This document shows, in pieces, positions 34,279 through 42,093 of a stretch of DNA of 64,000 nt. Position 1 is the stretch's first letter. The number at the start of each line of letters is the position of its first letter. Source of the DNA: an uncultured Prevotella sp. (lineage in GTDB: Bacteria; Bacteroidota; Bacteroidia; Bacteroidales; Bacteroidaceae); NCBI GenBank assembly GCA_905196835.1, contig CAJJWN010000016.1, forward strand, positions 1-64,000, written 5' to 3'. The position numbers and the translations under genes were made by a program. The notes below the pieces were generated by a model. That model did no database searches, had not been told where the DNA came from, and saw only the letters and a program-made list of their open reading frames with translations.

Positions 34279-35298
34279 TTATCTGAATATATGTTCCATT
34301 TCCTTGGCGAAATTCTGGTTGCTGTCACTGGGGAAATCAGAAACTGGCTCCTTGTACTTTGACTTGTAGTAGCTGTCATCAATATCCAGCAGTTTCAGTA
34401 TTCCGGCTTTCCATTTGTCCCTGTCCTGTTTGGGGAGCTTTTCGCTCATGAGGAATATCAGATAACATACACGTATCTTCTCTCTCGGTTTGGTTTTCAG
34501 CTTGCAGTTGCAGGGGTGCAGGTTCATGTTGGCATAGAAATCCGGTGCGGAAATTTCTTCGAACTGTTCTCCCACACATACCTCATGAATGAGCGAAAGT
34601 AATTTCATGCTGAAGTATTCGTGTCGTTCCGTTGTTGTTTCCTGCTGGCTGACCGGTTTGCCCGGCTCGTCCTGTCGTTTCCCGTCAGGAATGTATTTCT
34701 TCAATATATCCAGAAAAAGACAGCTTTGGCGGTATATGTCCGCACAACGGTTCTTCATATATTGGAATGCCTCATTTCTTGCAGCCTTTTGCAGGTCATA
34801 GAGTTCGTTCAGTCTGGCTTTTTCCCTGTCATATTCAGCCTTGCAGCGTTCATATTCTTTTTCTGCCTGTTTTTCCTCTTCGGCAGTATGTTCCCGGTAG
34901 CCAATGGAATCATACCTGTTGTTGGCTTCATTCAGCGGCTTGTTCAGACTTCTTGTGACATCCAGCTGGGCTTCAATTTCAAGGGAATACCTTTCCATGT
35001 GCTGATGGCAGACACGCTCTATGGCACTGTTACTTATGGGGCGTGTTTCATAAGCCTGTATGCTCTTTTCTATTTCGGTTTTCAGGCTGTTGAGTATCAG
35101 GGTGTATTGTTCTTTTTGCCTGTCAAGCACCAGTTCAAGGATGGCGGCTTCAAAAGATTTCATGTCATTGTACTGCTGACAGAAATCGGAAATAAATTTC
35201 TGCCTGTCAAAAGAAAAAGTGCTGTTGTCTATATAGTCCCTGTATATTCTGTTGAGTTCCCCGTATCGGGGAATCATCGTCTGTATATTGTCTGCCAT
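34279..35298 (-). CDS. coiled-coil protein of unknown function
   Basis: 339 residues, soluble, strongly helical and charged. A coiled-coil stretch lies at about residues 130-185 (EEEKQAEKEYERCKAEYDREKARLNE). The C-terminal 120 residues (SMKLLSLIHEVCVG...CYLIFLMSEKLP) look globular. No family is recognised. An upstream in-frame Met at 35334 would overlap the YhcG-type gene; ATG 35298 lies 7 bases after that gene's stop and is preferred. Location between integrase-side genes and the HTH gene marks it as element cargo. Confidence 0.7.
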   Translation of the reverse strand: MADNIQTMIPRYGELNRIYRDYIDNSTFSFDRQKFISDFCQQYNDMKSFEAAILELVLDRQKEQYTLILNSLKTEIEKSIQAYETRPISNSAIERVCHQHMERYSLEIEAQLDVTRSLNKPLNEANNRYDSIGYREHTAEEEKQAEKEYERCKAEYDREKARLNELYDLQKAARNEAFQYMKNRCADIYRQSCLFLDILKKYIPDGKRQDEPGKPVSQQETTTERHEYFSMKLLSLIHEVCVGEQFEEISAPDFYANMNLHPCNCKLKTKPREKIRVCYLIFLMSEKLPKQDRDKWKAGILKLLDIDDSYYKSKYKEPVSDFPSDSNQNFAKEMEHIFR

Positions 35299-35305
35299 AG
35301 GTGTC

Positions 35306-36601
35306 CTACTTTTGTCTGTTCTTTTCATTGTCAAGAAGCATCGTCAGTTCTTCTTCCACCTGTTCTATGCTCGGCAGTGCCGATTTCAGGTTTTCCGGCA
35401 CAGCCTTGCTGAGCTGATAATCGCTGATGCCGATAGGCTGGTCATAGCCGGTCAGCGCATATTGTGCGACAATCTCATCCTTGCCTTTGCACAACAGCAG
35501 CCCGATGGTCTTGTTGTCATTCTCTCCCCTAAGTTTGTCGTCCACCACATTGATGTAGAAGTTCAACTGTCCGGCGTATTCCGGTTTGAACGGGGTGGCT
35601 TTCAGTTCCACAACTACGTATGCATGTAGTTTTATGTTGTACAGAATCAGGTCAGCATAGAAATCGCTGTCGCCAATCTGGAAATGCTTCTGCCTTGCGA
35701 CAAAGGCGAATCCGCTGCCCATCTCTAACAAGTAACGGGTGACGTGCTTCACCAGTTGTTCCTCTATGTCTCTTTCGTCCGCACGTTCTTTGGCTCCTGC
35801 CAAGTCAAAGATATACGGGTCTTTCAACAGGTAGTTGGCAAGGTCACTTTGAGGTGCAGGAAGCGTGGCGGTAAAATTATTGACCTTGTGGCTGTTGATT
35901 TGCCTTTCGTACAATTTGCTTTCAATCTGCATTTTAAGAGTATTGCTGCTCCAGCCCATTTCCACGGATTGCTTCATATACCAGTAATCGACACCCAACG
36001 GAAGGGAACTGTTCAGCAGAATCACATGGCTTGCCCAATTGATTCTTGCAACAGGTGATGCCAGGAACAGTTTTTCTATGTCCTCAATCGCTATTTGGTA
36101 AGCGGCAGCGACTGTTTGGGCTACATCCTGAATTTGTGCAAGAGGTTCTTGCACAATTGCAACTTCCTTGTTGTCTGAAGATTGAATTTGCGCAAGAGGC
36201 TCTTGCGTAAATGTCATATTGTTCAGGCTTTGAAGTTCATCCGTGATTTTCTGCACACTTGGAGCAAGTAATTTCGTATCGGTTTCTATAAAACTCCGTA
36301 ATGCGCCCAATGGATAGGAGCGTGCGAACTGGCACATATAAGCCAAGTTCCTGACCGAATATCCTTTCTTTTCGGGATAGTTGAACCGTATCGCATGCGC
36401 CAGTTTCTTGATGACCTTACCGCCCCAGCCTTGTCGGTTCTGGTGGTACAATATGTAATTGCCCATCTTCCAATAGTGGAACAGCATCTGCGCATTGGCT
36501 GCACTGATGAGCCGGACTTGCGCCTGCTCTATTTCTGACCCGATGGCATTGACAAAAGCCTCGAAACTTCTTTTCTCTATATTGTTATCGTTGTTGCTCA
36601 T
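35306..36601 (-). CDS. YhcG/DUF1016-family PDDEXK nuclease-like protein
   Basis: 431 residues. The N-terminal helical DUF1016-type domain has FHYWKMGNYILYHQNRQGWG and KKGYSVRNLAYMCQFA. The C-terminal PDDEXK nuclease core shows DSDFYADLILYN and VVVELKA (the D...ExK triad), then GQLNFYINVVDD. The octapeptide QEPLAQIQ occurs twice (residues 133-140 and 151-158) in a probable linker. Related proteins are linked to DNA processing, restriction neighbourhoods or element maintenance; its target is unknown. It sits next to the integrase, 69 bases away. Confidence 0.85.
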   Translation of the reverse strand: MSNNDNNIEKRSFEAFVNAIGSEIEQAQVRLISAANAQMLFHYWKMGNYILYHQNRQGWGGKVIKKLAHAIRFNYPEKKGYSVRNLAYMCQFARSYPLGALRSFIETDTKLLAPSVQKITDELQSLNNMTFTQEPLAQIQSSDNKEVAIVQEPLAQIQDVAQTVAAAYQIAIEDIEKLFLASPVARINWASHVILLNSSLPLGVDYWYMKQSVEMGWSSNTLKMQIESKLYERQINSHKVNNFTATLPAPQSDLANYLLKDPYIFDLAGAKERADERDIEEQLVKHVTRYLLEMGSGFAFVARQKHFQIGDSDFYADLILYNIKLHAYVVVELKATPFKPEYAGQLNFYINVVDDKLRGENDNKTIGLLLCKGKDEIVAQYALTGYDQPIGISDYQLSKAVPENLKSALPSIEQVEEELTMLLDNEKNRQK

Positions 36602-36670
36602 TGTTGTATGTATTGAAAGTTACAAAGATAAGCCCAATAACAGGCATCCCGTGGAACTTGCTGATTGTTT

Positions 36671-37957
36671 TTATAGTTGGTTGAATTTATTCATCGCACT
36701 GGCTTTTACATCATCGGCAATGTCGATGTAGGGTTTCATAGCCTTGTAGTCGCTATGTCCCGTCCATTTCATCACTACCTGTGCCGGAATACCGAGAGCC
36801 AGAGCGTTACAGATGAAAGTCCTTCTCCCCGCATGGGTGCCCAGCAATGCGTATTTGGGTGTAATGGTGTCTATACGGCTGCTTCCTTTGTAGTAGGTTT
36901 CACTTACAGGCTCGTTGATTTCGGCAAGTTCGCCCAGTTCCTTCAAATAGTCATTCATCTTTTGGTTGCTTATGACCGGGAGAGCCTTGTGCCCCTCAAA
37001 TTCCACACCCTTGTATTTGTCGAGTATTGCCTTGCTGTGGTTGTTAAGCTCGATGATTAGCCTTTCTGCGGTCTTTACGGTAGTTATTTCTATATATCCG
37101 TCCCTGATGTCGCTTTTCTTCAGATTATGTACATCCGAATACCGGAGTCCGGTAAAGCAACAGAACAGAAAGACATCCCTCACCCGTTCAAGATATTGCT
37201 TGGTTTCAGGTATCTGATAGTTTTTGAGTTGGTTCAGTTCCTCCCAAGTGAGGAAGATCACCTTTTTCGGTGTGCTTCGCAATTTGGGGTTGAAATCTTC
37301 GTAGGCATTGTTCATGCAATACCCTTTCTTGGTGCACCAGCGCAGGAACCATTTCAGATAAGCGACCTGTTTCATGATGGACGTGTTCCGCATATCTTCG
37401 GTGTCTTTCAGGAAATTCACATACTTTGTTAGCTTGGGTTCGTCCAACGATTCAAAGGTCAGCCCCTTGTCAAACTTCTCAAGATGTTTCCTGACTGCGG
37501 CAAATTTCTCATAGGTGGCATCAGACCAGCCGTTTTGCGTGCCGCACTCCTTGATGAATTCGTCAAATACCTCCAAAGGCAGAAATACCACCGGAGCCTG
37601 TTCCTCCTCTCCCTTTTTCCCATCATGCAACCTGTTGAACGCATCCTTTACCTGCTCGGTGGTGGGCATGAATCCCTGCACCTCGAACTCCTTAAATATG
37701 TTCTGTATTTCGGTGTAGTATTTCAACAAGTCCGCATTGATTTCCGATGCGCTTTGCTTCAGTTTATTGGTGCATCCGTTCTTTACACGCTGCTTGTCGG
37801 CATCCCATTTGGCGACATCTATGCGGTAGCCCGTTGTGAACTCGATGCGATGGCTGGCAAAAACCACACGCATACGGATAGGGACATTCTCCACGATTGG
37901 TACTCCGTTCTTCTTGCGGCTTTCCAATGAAAAGATGATGTTTCTCTTGATATTCAT
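36671..37957 (-). CDS. tyrosine integrase of the mobilizable element
   Basis: 428 residues: an N-terminal arm-binding domain (ESRKKNGVPIVENVPIRMRV), a SAM-like core-binding domain (about 125-215) and a catalytic domain. Catalytic residues are complete: Arg272 in FTGLRYSDV, HAGR at 375-378, His401 in TGHSD and Tyr410. It should insert the element into tRNA-Asp and, with a helper, excise it. The start at Met 37957 is chosen because the 12 codons before it lie in the arm-repeat DNA. It reads inward from the right end, 155 bases from attR. Confidence 0.94.
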   Translation of the reverse strand: MNIKRNIIFSLESRKKNGVPIVENVPIRMRVVFASHRIEFTTGYRIDVAKWDADKQRVKNGCTNKLKQSASEINADLLKYYTEIQNIFKEFEVQGFMPTTEQVKDAFNRLHDGKKGEEEQAPVVFLPLEVFDEFIKECGTQNGWSDATYEKFAAVRKHLEKFDKGLTFESLDEPKLTKYVNFLKDTEDMRNTSIMKQVAYLKWFLRWCTKKGYCMNNAYEDFNPKLRSTPKKVIFLTWEELNQLKNYQIPETKQYLERVRDVFLFCCFTGLRYSDVHNLKKSDIRDGYIEITTVKTAERLIIELNNHSKAILDKYKGVEFEGHKALPVISNQKMNDYLKELGELAEINEPVSETYYKGSSRIDTITPKYALLGTHAGRRTFICNALALGIPAQVVMKWTGHSDYKAMKPYIDIADDVKASAMNKFNQL

Positions 37958-37976
37958 AGCTGGGTGTATTAAAATC

Positions 37977-38001
37977 AACACCCAAATATACACCCAATAA
38001 T
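37977..38001 (+). repeat. right arm-type repeat
   Basis: AACACCC-N5-TACACCCAATAAT, the same two blocks with the same 12-base offset as at 28393-28417 inside the left end. Likely a binding site for the integrase N-terminal domain. It also overlaps the integrase leader. Confidence 0.6.
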
Positions 38002-38111
38002 TGAAATGACAAAAGACATTTAATGATATTTAGTAATATAGTCAATCTATAATAAGTTGGTTATTACCAATATATTGTGTTTTTATGAGATTTCCCGATT
38101 GTGTAAGTTAA

Positions 38112-38128
38112 AGTCCCGTCCGCACCGC
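38112..38128 (+). other. attR
   Basis: AGTCCCGTCCGCACCGC, matching the tRNA 3' end in 16 of 17 bases. The mismatch (C for A) would break the acceptor stem, so this copy is not part of a working tRNA. Confidence 0.8.
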
Positions 38129-38163
38129 TTACGAAAAAAGACTGAAATAAGAAAGTCGAAGAC

Positions 38164-38201
38164 AATATCCTCAAAGTCAGTAACTTTGGGGATATTTTTT
38201 T
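38164..38201 (+). terminator. intrinsic terminator, possibly the original tRNA-Asp terminator
   Basis: AATATCCTCAAAGT and ACTTTGGGGATATT pair around CAGTA, followed by TTTTT. It lies 36 bases past attR, where the tRNA terminator would have been before insertion. Confidence 0.7.
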
Positions 38202-38501
38202 GTTATACCACGACAGATGAATACCCCGTTGGAAGTCGAAAATTGGACAAATCGAGTAACCAAATCGTAACCAAGAAAAAAAACGGGAATTTTGGTTACG
38301 ACTTCGTAGATATGTCGTTGATTTGTCGTTGTTTACGTTCAATTTTATCGACACGCCGTAACCTAAAATCCTGAGCAGAAAAAGGAAACAACCGGCACGT
38401 TTACGATTCATTTCATGAGGATACACGACAATGACCCTCAAATGTCTGTTTCATAGCCGCCAAGTGTCCGCCTGTGGATTGCGTCAAGTGATTGTCAAAC
38501 A
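38202..38501. other. inter-element spacer with short repeats
   Basis: No gene seen. It contains GTAACCA twice with an 11-base step (38256, 38267), an inverted TGGTTAC (38293), another GTAACC (38352), and TGTCGTT twice near 38312-38325. It may be old chromosome between two elements or the end of the second element with recombinase arm sites. Confidence 0.45.
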
Positions 38502-38511
38502 GTATTTTTGC
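38502..38511 (+). other. candidate attachment core of the conjugative element
   Basis: GTATTTTTGC fits GTANNTTTGC, the core sequence used by CTnDOT-type integrases, and lies 20 bases before the integrase gene. TATTTTTGC also fits a promoter -7 box, with a TTG (38479) 21 bases upstream, so both roles are possible. Confidence 0.45.
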
Positions 38512-38531
38512 AACAAAAAACTTAAAAGCGC

Positions 38532-39755
38532 ATGAAACGGAACACATTCAGCGTACTTTGTTACGCAAGGAAAAGGGAACAAGGAAAGGACAAGCAATAT
38601 CCTATCATGGTTCGCATCACCATTGACAGCGAACAGGTACAGTTCAACTCACAGTTAATGGTGGATAAGAAGATGTGGAAGGACGGTGGCGTAGTCGGTC
38701 GTAGTGCGACGGCGGTGTATTTGCGCACGCAGATAGAGAAAATCAAGACCGACATTACCCGCATCTACGAAAAGGAAATCGAAAACAACCGCTACCCTTC
38801 ACCGCTGAAGCTGAAGAACATCTATCTGGGCATTGAAACGAAAGCCAACACGTTGCTGACCGTGTTCAAGAAGATGAACGAGGAAAAGCGGAAGGAAGTG
38901 GGCACGTCGCTCTCACAGAACACCTACAAGAAATACGACCTGACATACCGCCGTATGGAAGAATACATTCAGTTCAGGTTCAGGAAAGAAAAGTATAAAG
39001 ACATTCCATTGACGGAAATCAACGAGGAATTTATCAACGGCTTCCGCAACTTCCTGCGTGTGGACAAGAAGGTCGGCCACAACGCCACCTCGAAGATGAT
39101 GCAACTGTTCAAGAAAGCCGTTACCCGCGCAAGGAACGCCGGTCTTATCCAGTTCAACCCATTCACGCAGCCCATCACCTTCGTTCAGGTGGACAAAGGC
39201 TTTCTGACAATGGACGAACTCCAGAGCATTATGGACAAGGAGATTGAAGTGGAACGCCTGCAACGGGTGCGCGACGTCTTTGTATTTTCCTGTTGGACGG
39301 GGTTGGCGTACATAGACGTATATCTGCTCAAAGACGAACATATCCAGAAGTATCTGGACGGCAACTATTGGATTATCTCCAAGCGCCATAAGACCGGTGT
39401 GCCCATCAACGTGCGCCTGTTGGACATTCCCCTGCGCATCCTGCAAAAGTACAAGGGTAAACAGCCCGACCACCGCGCCCTGCCCATGCCGAGCAATCAG
39501 AAGATGAACGCATATCTGAAGGAACTCGCTGATATTTGCGGAATTAGGAAGAACCTGACCTATCACCTCGCAAGACACACGTTCGCCACAACCGTTACGC
39601 TAACTAACGGAGTATCAATAGAATCCGTATCAAAAATGTTGGGACATACTAATATTCGCACTACGCAAATCTACGCGAAGGTAATCAACCAGAAAAGCGG
39701 CAGTGAGATGGAAGCCCTTTCCGACAGGCTGCATGTATCCATGAACGCATTATAG
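38532..39755 (+). CDS. tyrosine integrase of the conjugative element (IntDOT-like)
   Basis: 407 residues with an arm-binding N-terminus (SVLCYARKREQGKDKQYPIMVRI), a core-binding domain (about 125-215) and a catalytic domain. HLAR (345-348), GH (371-372) and Tyr381 are present, but the first catalytic Arg is missing: CWTGLAYIDV has Ala259 where most tyrosine recombinases have Arg. IntDOT itself also lacks this Arg, so the enzyme is probably active. It lies at the left end reading inward. The paralogue follows after 14 bases with a GAAAGGAGG ribosome site between. Confidence 0.92.
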   Translation: MKRNTFSVLCYARKREQGKDKQYPIMVRITIDSEQVQFNSQLMVDKKMWKDGGVVGRSATAVYLRTQIEKIKTDITRIYEKEIENNRYPSPLKLKNIYLGIETKANTLLTVFKKMNEEKRKEVGTSLSQNTYKKYDLTYRRMEEYIQFRFRKEKYKDIPLTEINEEFINGFRNFLRVDKKVGHNATSKMMQLFKKAVTRARNAGLIQFNPFTQPITFVQVDKGFLTMDELQSIMDKEIEVERLQRVRDVFVFSCWTGLAYIDVYLLKDEHIQKYLDGNYWIISKRHKTGVPINVRLLDIPLRILQKYKGKQPDHRALPMPSNQKMNAYLKELADICGIRKNLTYHLARHTFATTVTLTNGVSIESVSKMLGHTNIRTTQIYAKVINQKSGSEMEALSDRLHVSMNAL

Positions 39756-39769
39756 AAAGGAGGACAAAT

Positions 39770-40411
39770 ATGAGAACGATAGAAAGACAGCTTAGAGCCA
39801 GACAAACGGCGGTGAGTCTGAACGAAAAGGAATTGAGCAGACTGATGAAAGCCACGTTTGACACACCGCGTTTGGAACAGGTGCGTGACCTTTTCATCTT
39901 TTCGAGCTTTACAGGCCTGCATTACCAGAACCTGAAATCCCTCCGTAAAGAGAATTTCCACAACAAGTACGGGCAGAAGTGGATTTTCATGGTAAGGGAG
40001 CAGACCGACGCTTTCATCCACATTCCCCTGCTGCCTGTCCCACAAATGATATTGGAGAAGTACAAAGTCCGGTTTGCCGGAACGGATGAACTGTTGCCCG
40101 TCCCCAGCAACCAACGGCTGAATGTCTATCTGAAAGAGATTGCGGAACTCTGCGGCATCGAAAAGAACATGACCATGTATCTGGCTTACCATACGTTCAA
40201 GGATACGATAACGACAAAAAACGGCATATCCACCGGTACGGTATGCCGCATGTTAGGGCGGTTCGACCTGCGCGGCCGCCATGCTTATGTTACCGACCGC
40301 ATCATCAAGCGCGAAATGGACAGAGTGGCGCGTAACTGCACCCCGTTTGAAAAAATTGCGGCGCAATACATCATGACAACCAATAAATCCGTATATTGTC
40401 CCACCAAATAA
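39770..40411 (+). CDS. catalytically degenerate tyrosine recombinase paralogue
   Basis: 213 residues, essentially a catalytic domain alone. It aligns with the upstream integrase (VRDLFIFSSFTGLHYQNLKSL; VPSNQRLNVYLKEIAELCGI), but three catalytic positions are changed: ArgI to His51, HxxR to YLAY (137-140), and GH to GR (163-164). The nucleophile-like Tyr173 survives. The frame is intact and a strong Shine-Dalgarno sequence precedes it, so it is probably still made, perhaps as a partner or modulator of the integrase. It lacks the N-terminal arm and core-binding domains. Confidence 0.85.
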   Translation: MRTIERQLRARQTAVSLNEKELSRLMKATFDTPRLEQVRDLFIFSSFTGLHYQNLKSLRKENFHNKYGQKWIFMVREQTDAFIHIPLLPVPQMILEKYKVRFAGTDELLPVPSNQRLNVYLKEIAELCGIEKNMTMYLAYHTFKDTITTKNGISTGTVCRMLGRFDLRGRHAYVTDRIIKREMDRVARNCTPFEKIAAQYIMTTNKSVYCPTK

Positions 40412-40424
40412 AAACGATACCCCT

Positions 40425-40838
40425 ATGCTACACAGAGGAAATATCACCATCACCGGGCTGGAGGACATCAACCGTCACCCCACAGTCAGCGTCAAGTTGG
40501 AGAACGGCAACGTATGGCTTACTAAGCACGAGCTTGCCCGCCTGTTCGGAGTGTTCATCCAGACGATAGACGCCAATATGCGCTCCATCTTCAAGTCGCG
40601 CATCCTGAACGAGAGCGAGGCAACCATCACGGAGAAGCAGGATAAGCGATACGTTACCTACTATAATCTGGAGGCCGTCATTTTTCTCAGCTTCCGCATC
40701 AACACTTATTGCACGAAGCTGTTCCGCGAATGGGTGCTGAATTCCCTGTGCGAGTACAAGCGGCTGAAGGAGAAGCAACCCGAAGTCCTTGTCGTGTTCA
40801 ACGCTTCGGACAACCAGACATTCATTTCATACAACTAA
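40425..40838 (+). CDS. RhuM-like DNA-binding protein
   Basis: 137 residues resembling the N-terminal part of the RhuM/virulence-protein family, common on bacterial mobile elements. VSVKLENGNVWLTKHELARLFGV is a helix-turn-helix-like segment; YYNLEAVIFLSFRINT...FREWVLNSLCEYK is the family's second landmark. It is shorter than full RhuM (about 330 residues). Thirteen bases after the recombinase paralogue, so likely the third gene of one transcript. Function unknown. Confidence 0.7.
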   Translation: MLHRGNITITGLEDINRHPTVSVKLENGNVWLTKHELARLFGVFIQTIDANMRSIFKSRILNESEATITEKQDKRYVTYYNLEAVIFLSFRINTYCTKLFREWVLNSLCEYKRLKEKQPEVLVVFNASDNQTFISYN

Positions 40839-40850
40839 AAAATAAGAAAC

Positions 40851-41012
40851 ATGGCAACAAACAAATCACAGATAGAAAAGTGGATAACGGCGCAGAAGAA
40901 GCACCGGCTGTCCGTCAACAGCGATTTTGTACACCAATTCTTCCCCATGGTGCCTGTTTTTAAGAGCAAGTTGCCTGACTCGTTCCATGAGTCGGGCAAC
41001 TCACGGAAATGA
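40851..41012 (+). pseudogene. truncated ICE gene
   Basis: A 53-codon frame begins MATNKSQIEKWITAQKKHRLS, which I recognise as the start of a small conserved protein of Bacteroidetes conjugative elements. After about codon 21 (near 40913) the sequence no longer matches what I know of it and reads VNSDFVHQFFPMV before running into the 22-base repeats and stopping. I judge it broken by insertion or rearrangement. Confidence 0.55.
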
Positions 41013-41022
41013 GTTGCGCGCT
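40967..41022. repeat. 22-base palindromic repeats, left cluster
   Basis: Units begin at 40967 (CAAGTTGCCTGACTC), 40989 (GAGTCGGGCAACTCA) and 41011 (GAGTTGCGCGCT), a 22-base step. The first two form a hairpin GTTGCC-GACTC/GAGTC-GGCAAC. The same unit recurs five times at 42094-42203. Confidence 0.7.
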
Positions 41023-41195
41023 ATTTTGGAATCTATGGGCAATGTAGAAGGGCTTATTGTGGAAGATTTAAGTATACAACAACTTTAGAAGCAAAAAGTG
41101 CAGAAATAGCACGATTACAATCGTATTACGATAGAACAGGAGAGATGCCAAAAGGTAATCAAAAAAGTTTCAAACATAAAAATGGAAATCATTAG
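41013..41195 (+). pseudogene. possible toxin C-terminal remnant
   Basis: In frame after the preceding stop, 60 codons without a start run to TAG at 41193: they end in EAKSAEIARLQSYYDRTG and EMPKGNQKSFKHKNGNH. This reads like the tail of a secreted polymorphic toxin, and the next gene starts 2 bases after its stop, as immunity genes do. No family is firmly recognised; this is inference from layout, AT-rich base use and tail composition. Confidence 0.4.
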
Positions 41196-41196
41196 T

Positions 41197-41631
41197 ATGA
41201 AAATATATTTTGGGCAACTTTATATACAAGCTGGGATTTCATTCCCCTTTAGTTCATCATTTCAACGCTTTTTATCAGAAGAAGTGTCTAAATTAGTAGA
41301 AATGAATCCTAAATTTGAACAATCTTATGGAACAGAATATGAATTAATGTTCCGTATATCTGCAAAAAAAGAATTATTAACAAATGAAATATGTGGACCA
41401 ACTATTTTCAAAAAGGAGAAAGACATTGAATACACCATATTTTTACCTTATAAATTTATAATGGAGCAATCTAACCCTAATAAATGCGCATTAGAGTTTT
41501 TGTTTGAAGGGATTTATACAGTTTTAGACTTATATGAAATAAATACATCAAGGCTGAAAATAGAGCAAAATAAGATTATAAATAAAATTATATCATCTTC
41601 TAATATGTTCAAAGATATACTTGTTTATTAA
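41197..41631 (+). CDS. putative orphan immunity protein
   Basis: 144 residues, markedly AT-rich against its neighbours, no signal peptide, acidic with a helical C-terminus (YEINTSRLKIEQNKIINKI). No family recognised. ATG 41197 lies 2 bases after the stop of the toxin-like tail; an alternative ATG at 41182 overlaps it. The frame stops exactly where the truncated phosphoribosyltransferase begins. Toxin-immunity cassettes are often laterally acquired like this, but it could be any AT-rich cargo gene. Confidence 0.5.
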   Translation: MKIYFGQLYIQAGISFPFSSSFQRFLSEEVSKLVEMNPKFEQSYGTEYELMFRISAKKELLTNEICGPTIFKKEKDIEYTIFLPYKFIMEQSNPNKCALEFLFEGIYTVLDLYEINTSRLKIEQNKIINKIISSSNMFKDILVY

Positions 41632-41633
41632 TC

Positions 41634-42062
41634 AAGGAAGGGCAGCAGGCGGCTCTCGTCGCCAAAATCTTCTCCCTCTGCATCGCCCGTATGCCTTTCT
41701 ACAAGGAAAAGGCGGCCAATGCCGTGCTTATCCCCATTCCGGCGGCTACCCGTGAGCGCAACGCCGCCCGTTTCGCCCGGTTTTGCAGCCTCCTTTCGCG
41801 GCGTCTGAAAATCGTTGATGGTTTCCGTGCCACATGGATAAGGGAAGACCGTGAGCAGATGAAAGGCACTCATGGTCTTGATAAGCTCTCCAACCTCATT
41901 TTCCACCCCGTCTATTTTCAAGGACGCGATGTCTTTCTTGTGGACGACATCGTGTCCACCGGCGAGAACTTCACGCAGATGAAGCGCAGGCTGATGCAGC
42001 TTGGAGCCAACTCCGTTACCGGATTATTCTTGGGACGGACGGTGAAAATGGGGAAAGAATAA
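41634..42062 (+). pseudogene. phosphoribosyltransferase, N-terminus missing
   Basis: 143 codons open from the end of the cargo gene. The PRPP-binding motif DVFLVDDIVSTGENF and the ComF-like NAVLIPIPAATRERNAARFA are clear, so the Rossmann-like transferase core is there. The usual N-terminal portion (about 60-70 residues in related ICE proteins I know) is absent: the frame is cut at 41632. An internal Met (41691) could start a 123-residue product. Complete relatives are common in Bacteroidetes ICEs, role unknown. Confidence 0.65.
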
Positions 42063-42093
42063 AAAGACACACCCTTGGTTTCGACATTTCCGC

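Larger units (their letters stand above)
28343..38128. mobile_element. integrative mobilizable element in tRNA-Asp (9.8 kb)
   Basis: Bounded by a 17-base repeat: AGTCCCGTACGCACCGC in the tRNA 3' end (28343-28359) and AGTCCCGTCCGCACCGC at 38112-38128, with one mismatch. All genes are on the minus strand, reading from the integrase at the right end: YhcG-type protein, coiled-coil protein, DUF3853 HTH, RepA-like ATPase, primase, MobV relaxase, envelope cargo gene. It has no mating apparatus, so transfer needs a helper; the conjugative element next to it is an obvious one. Gene order resembles NBU/Tn4555-like mobilizable elements of Bacteroides. Confidence 0.85.
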
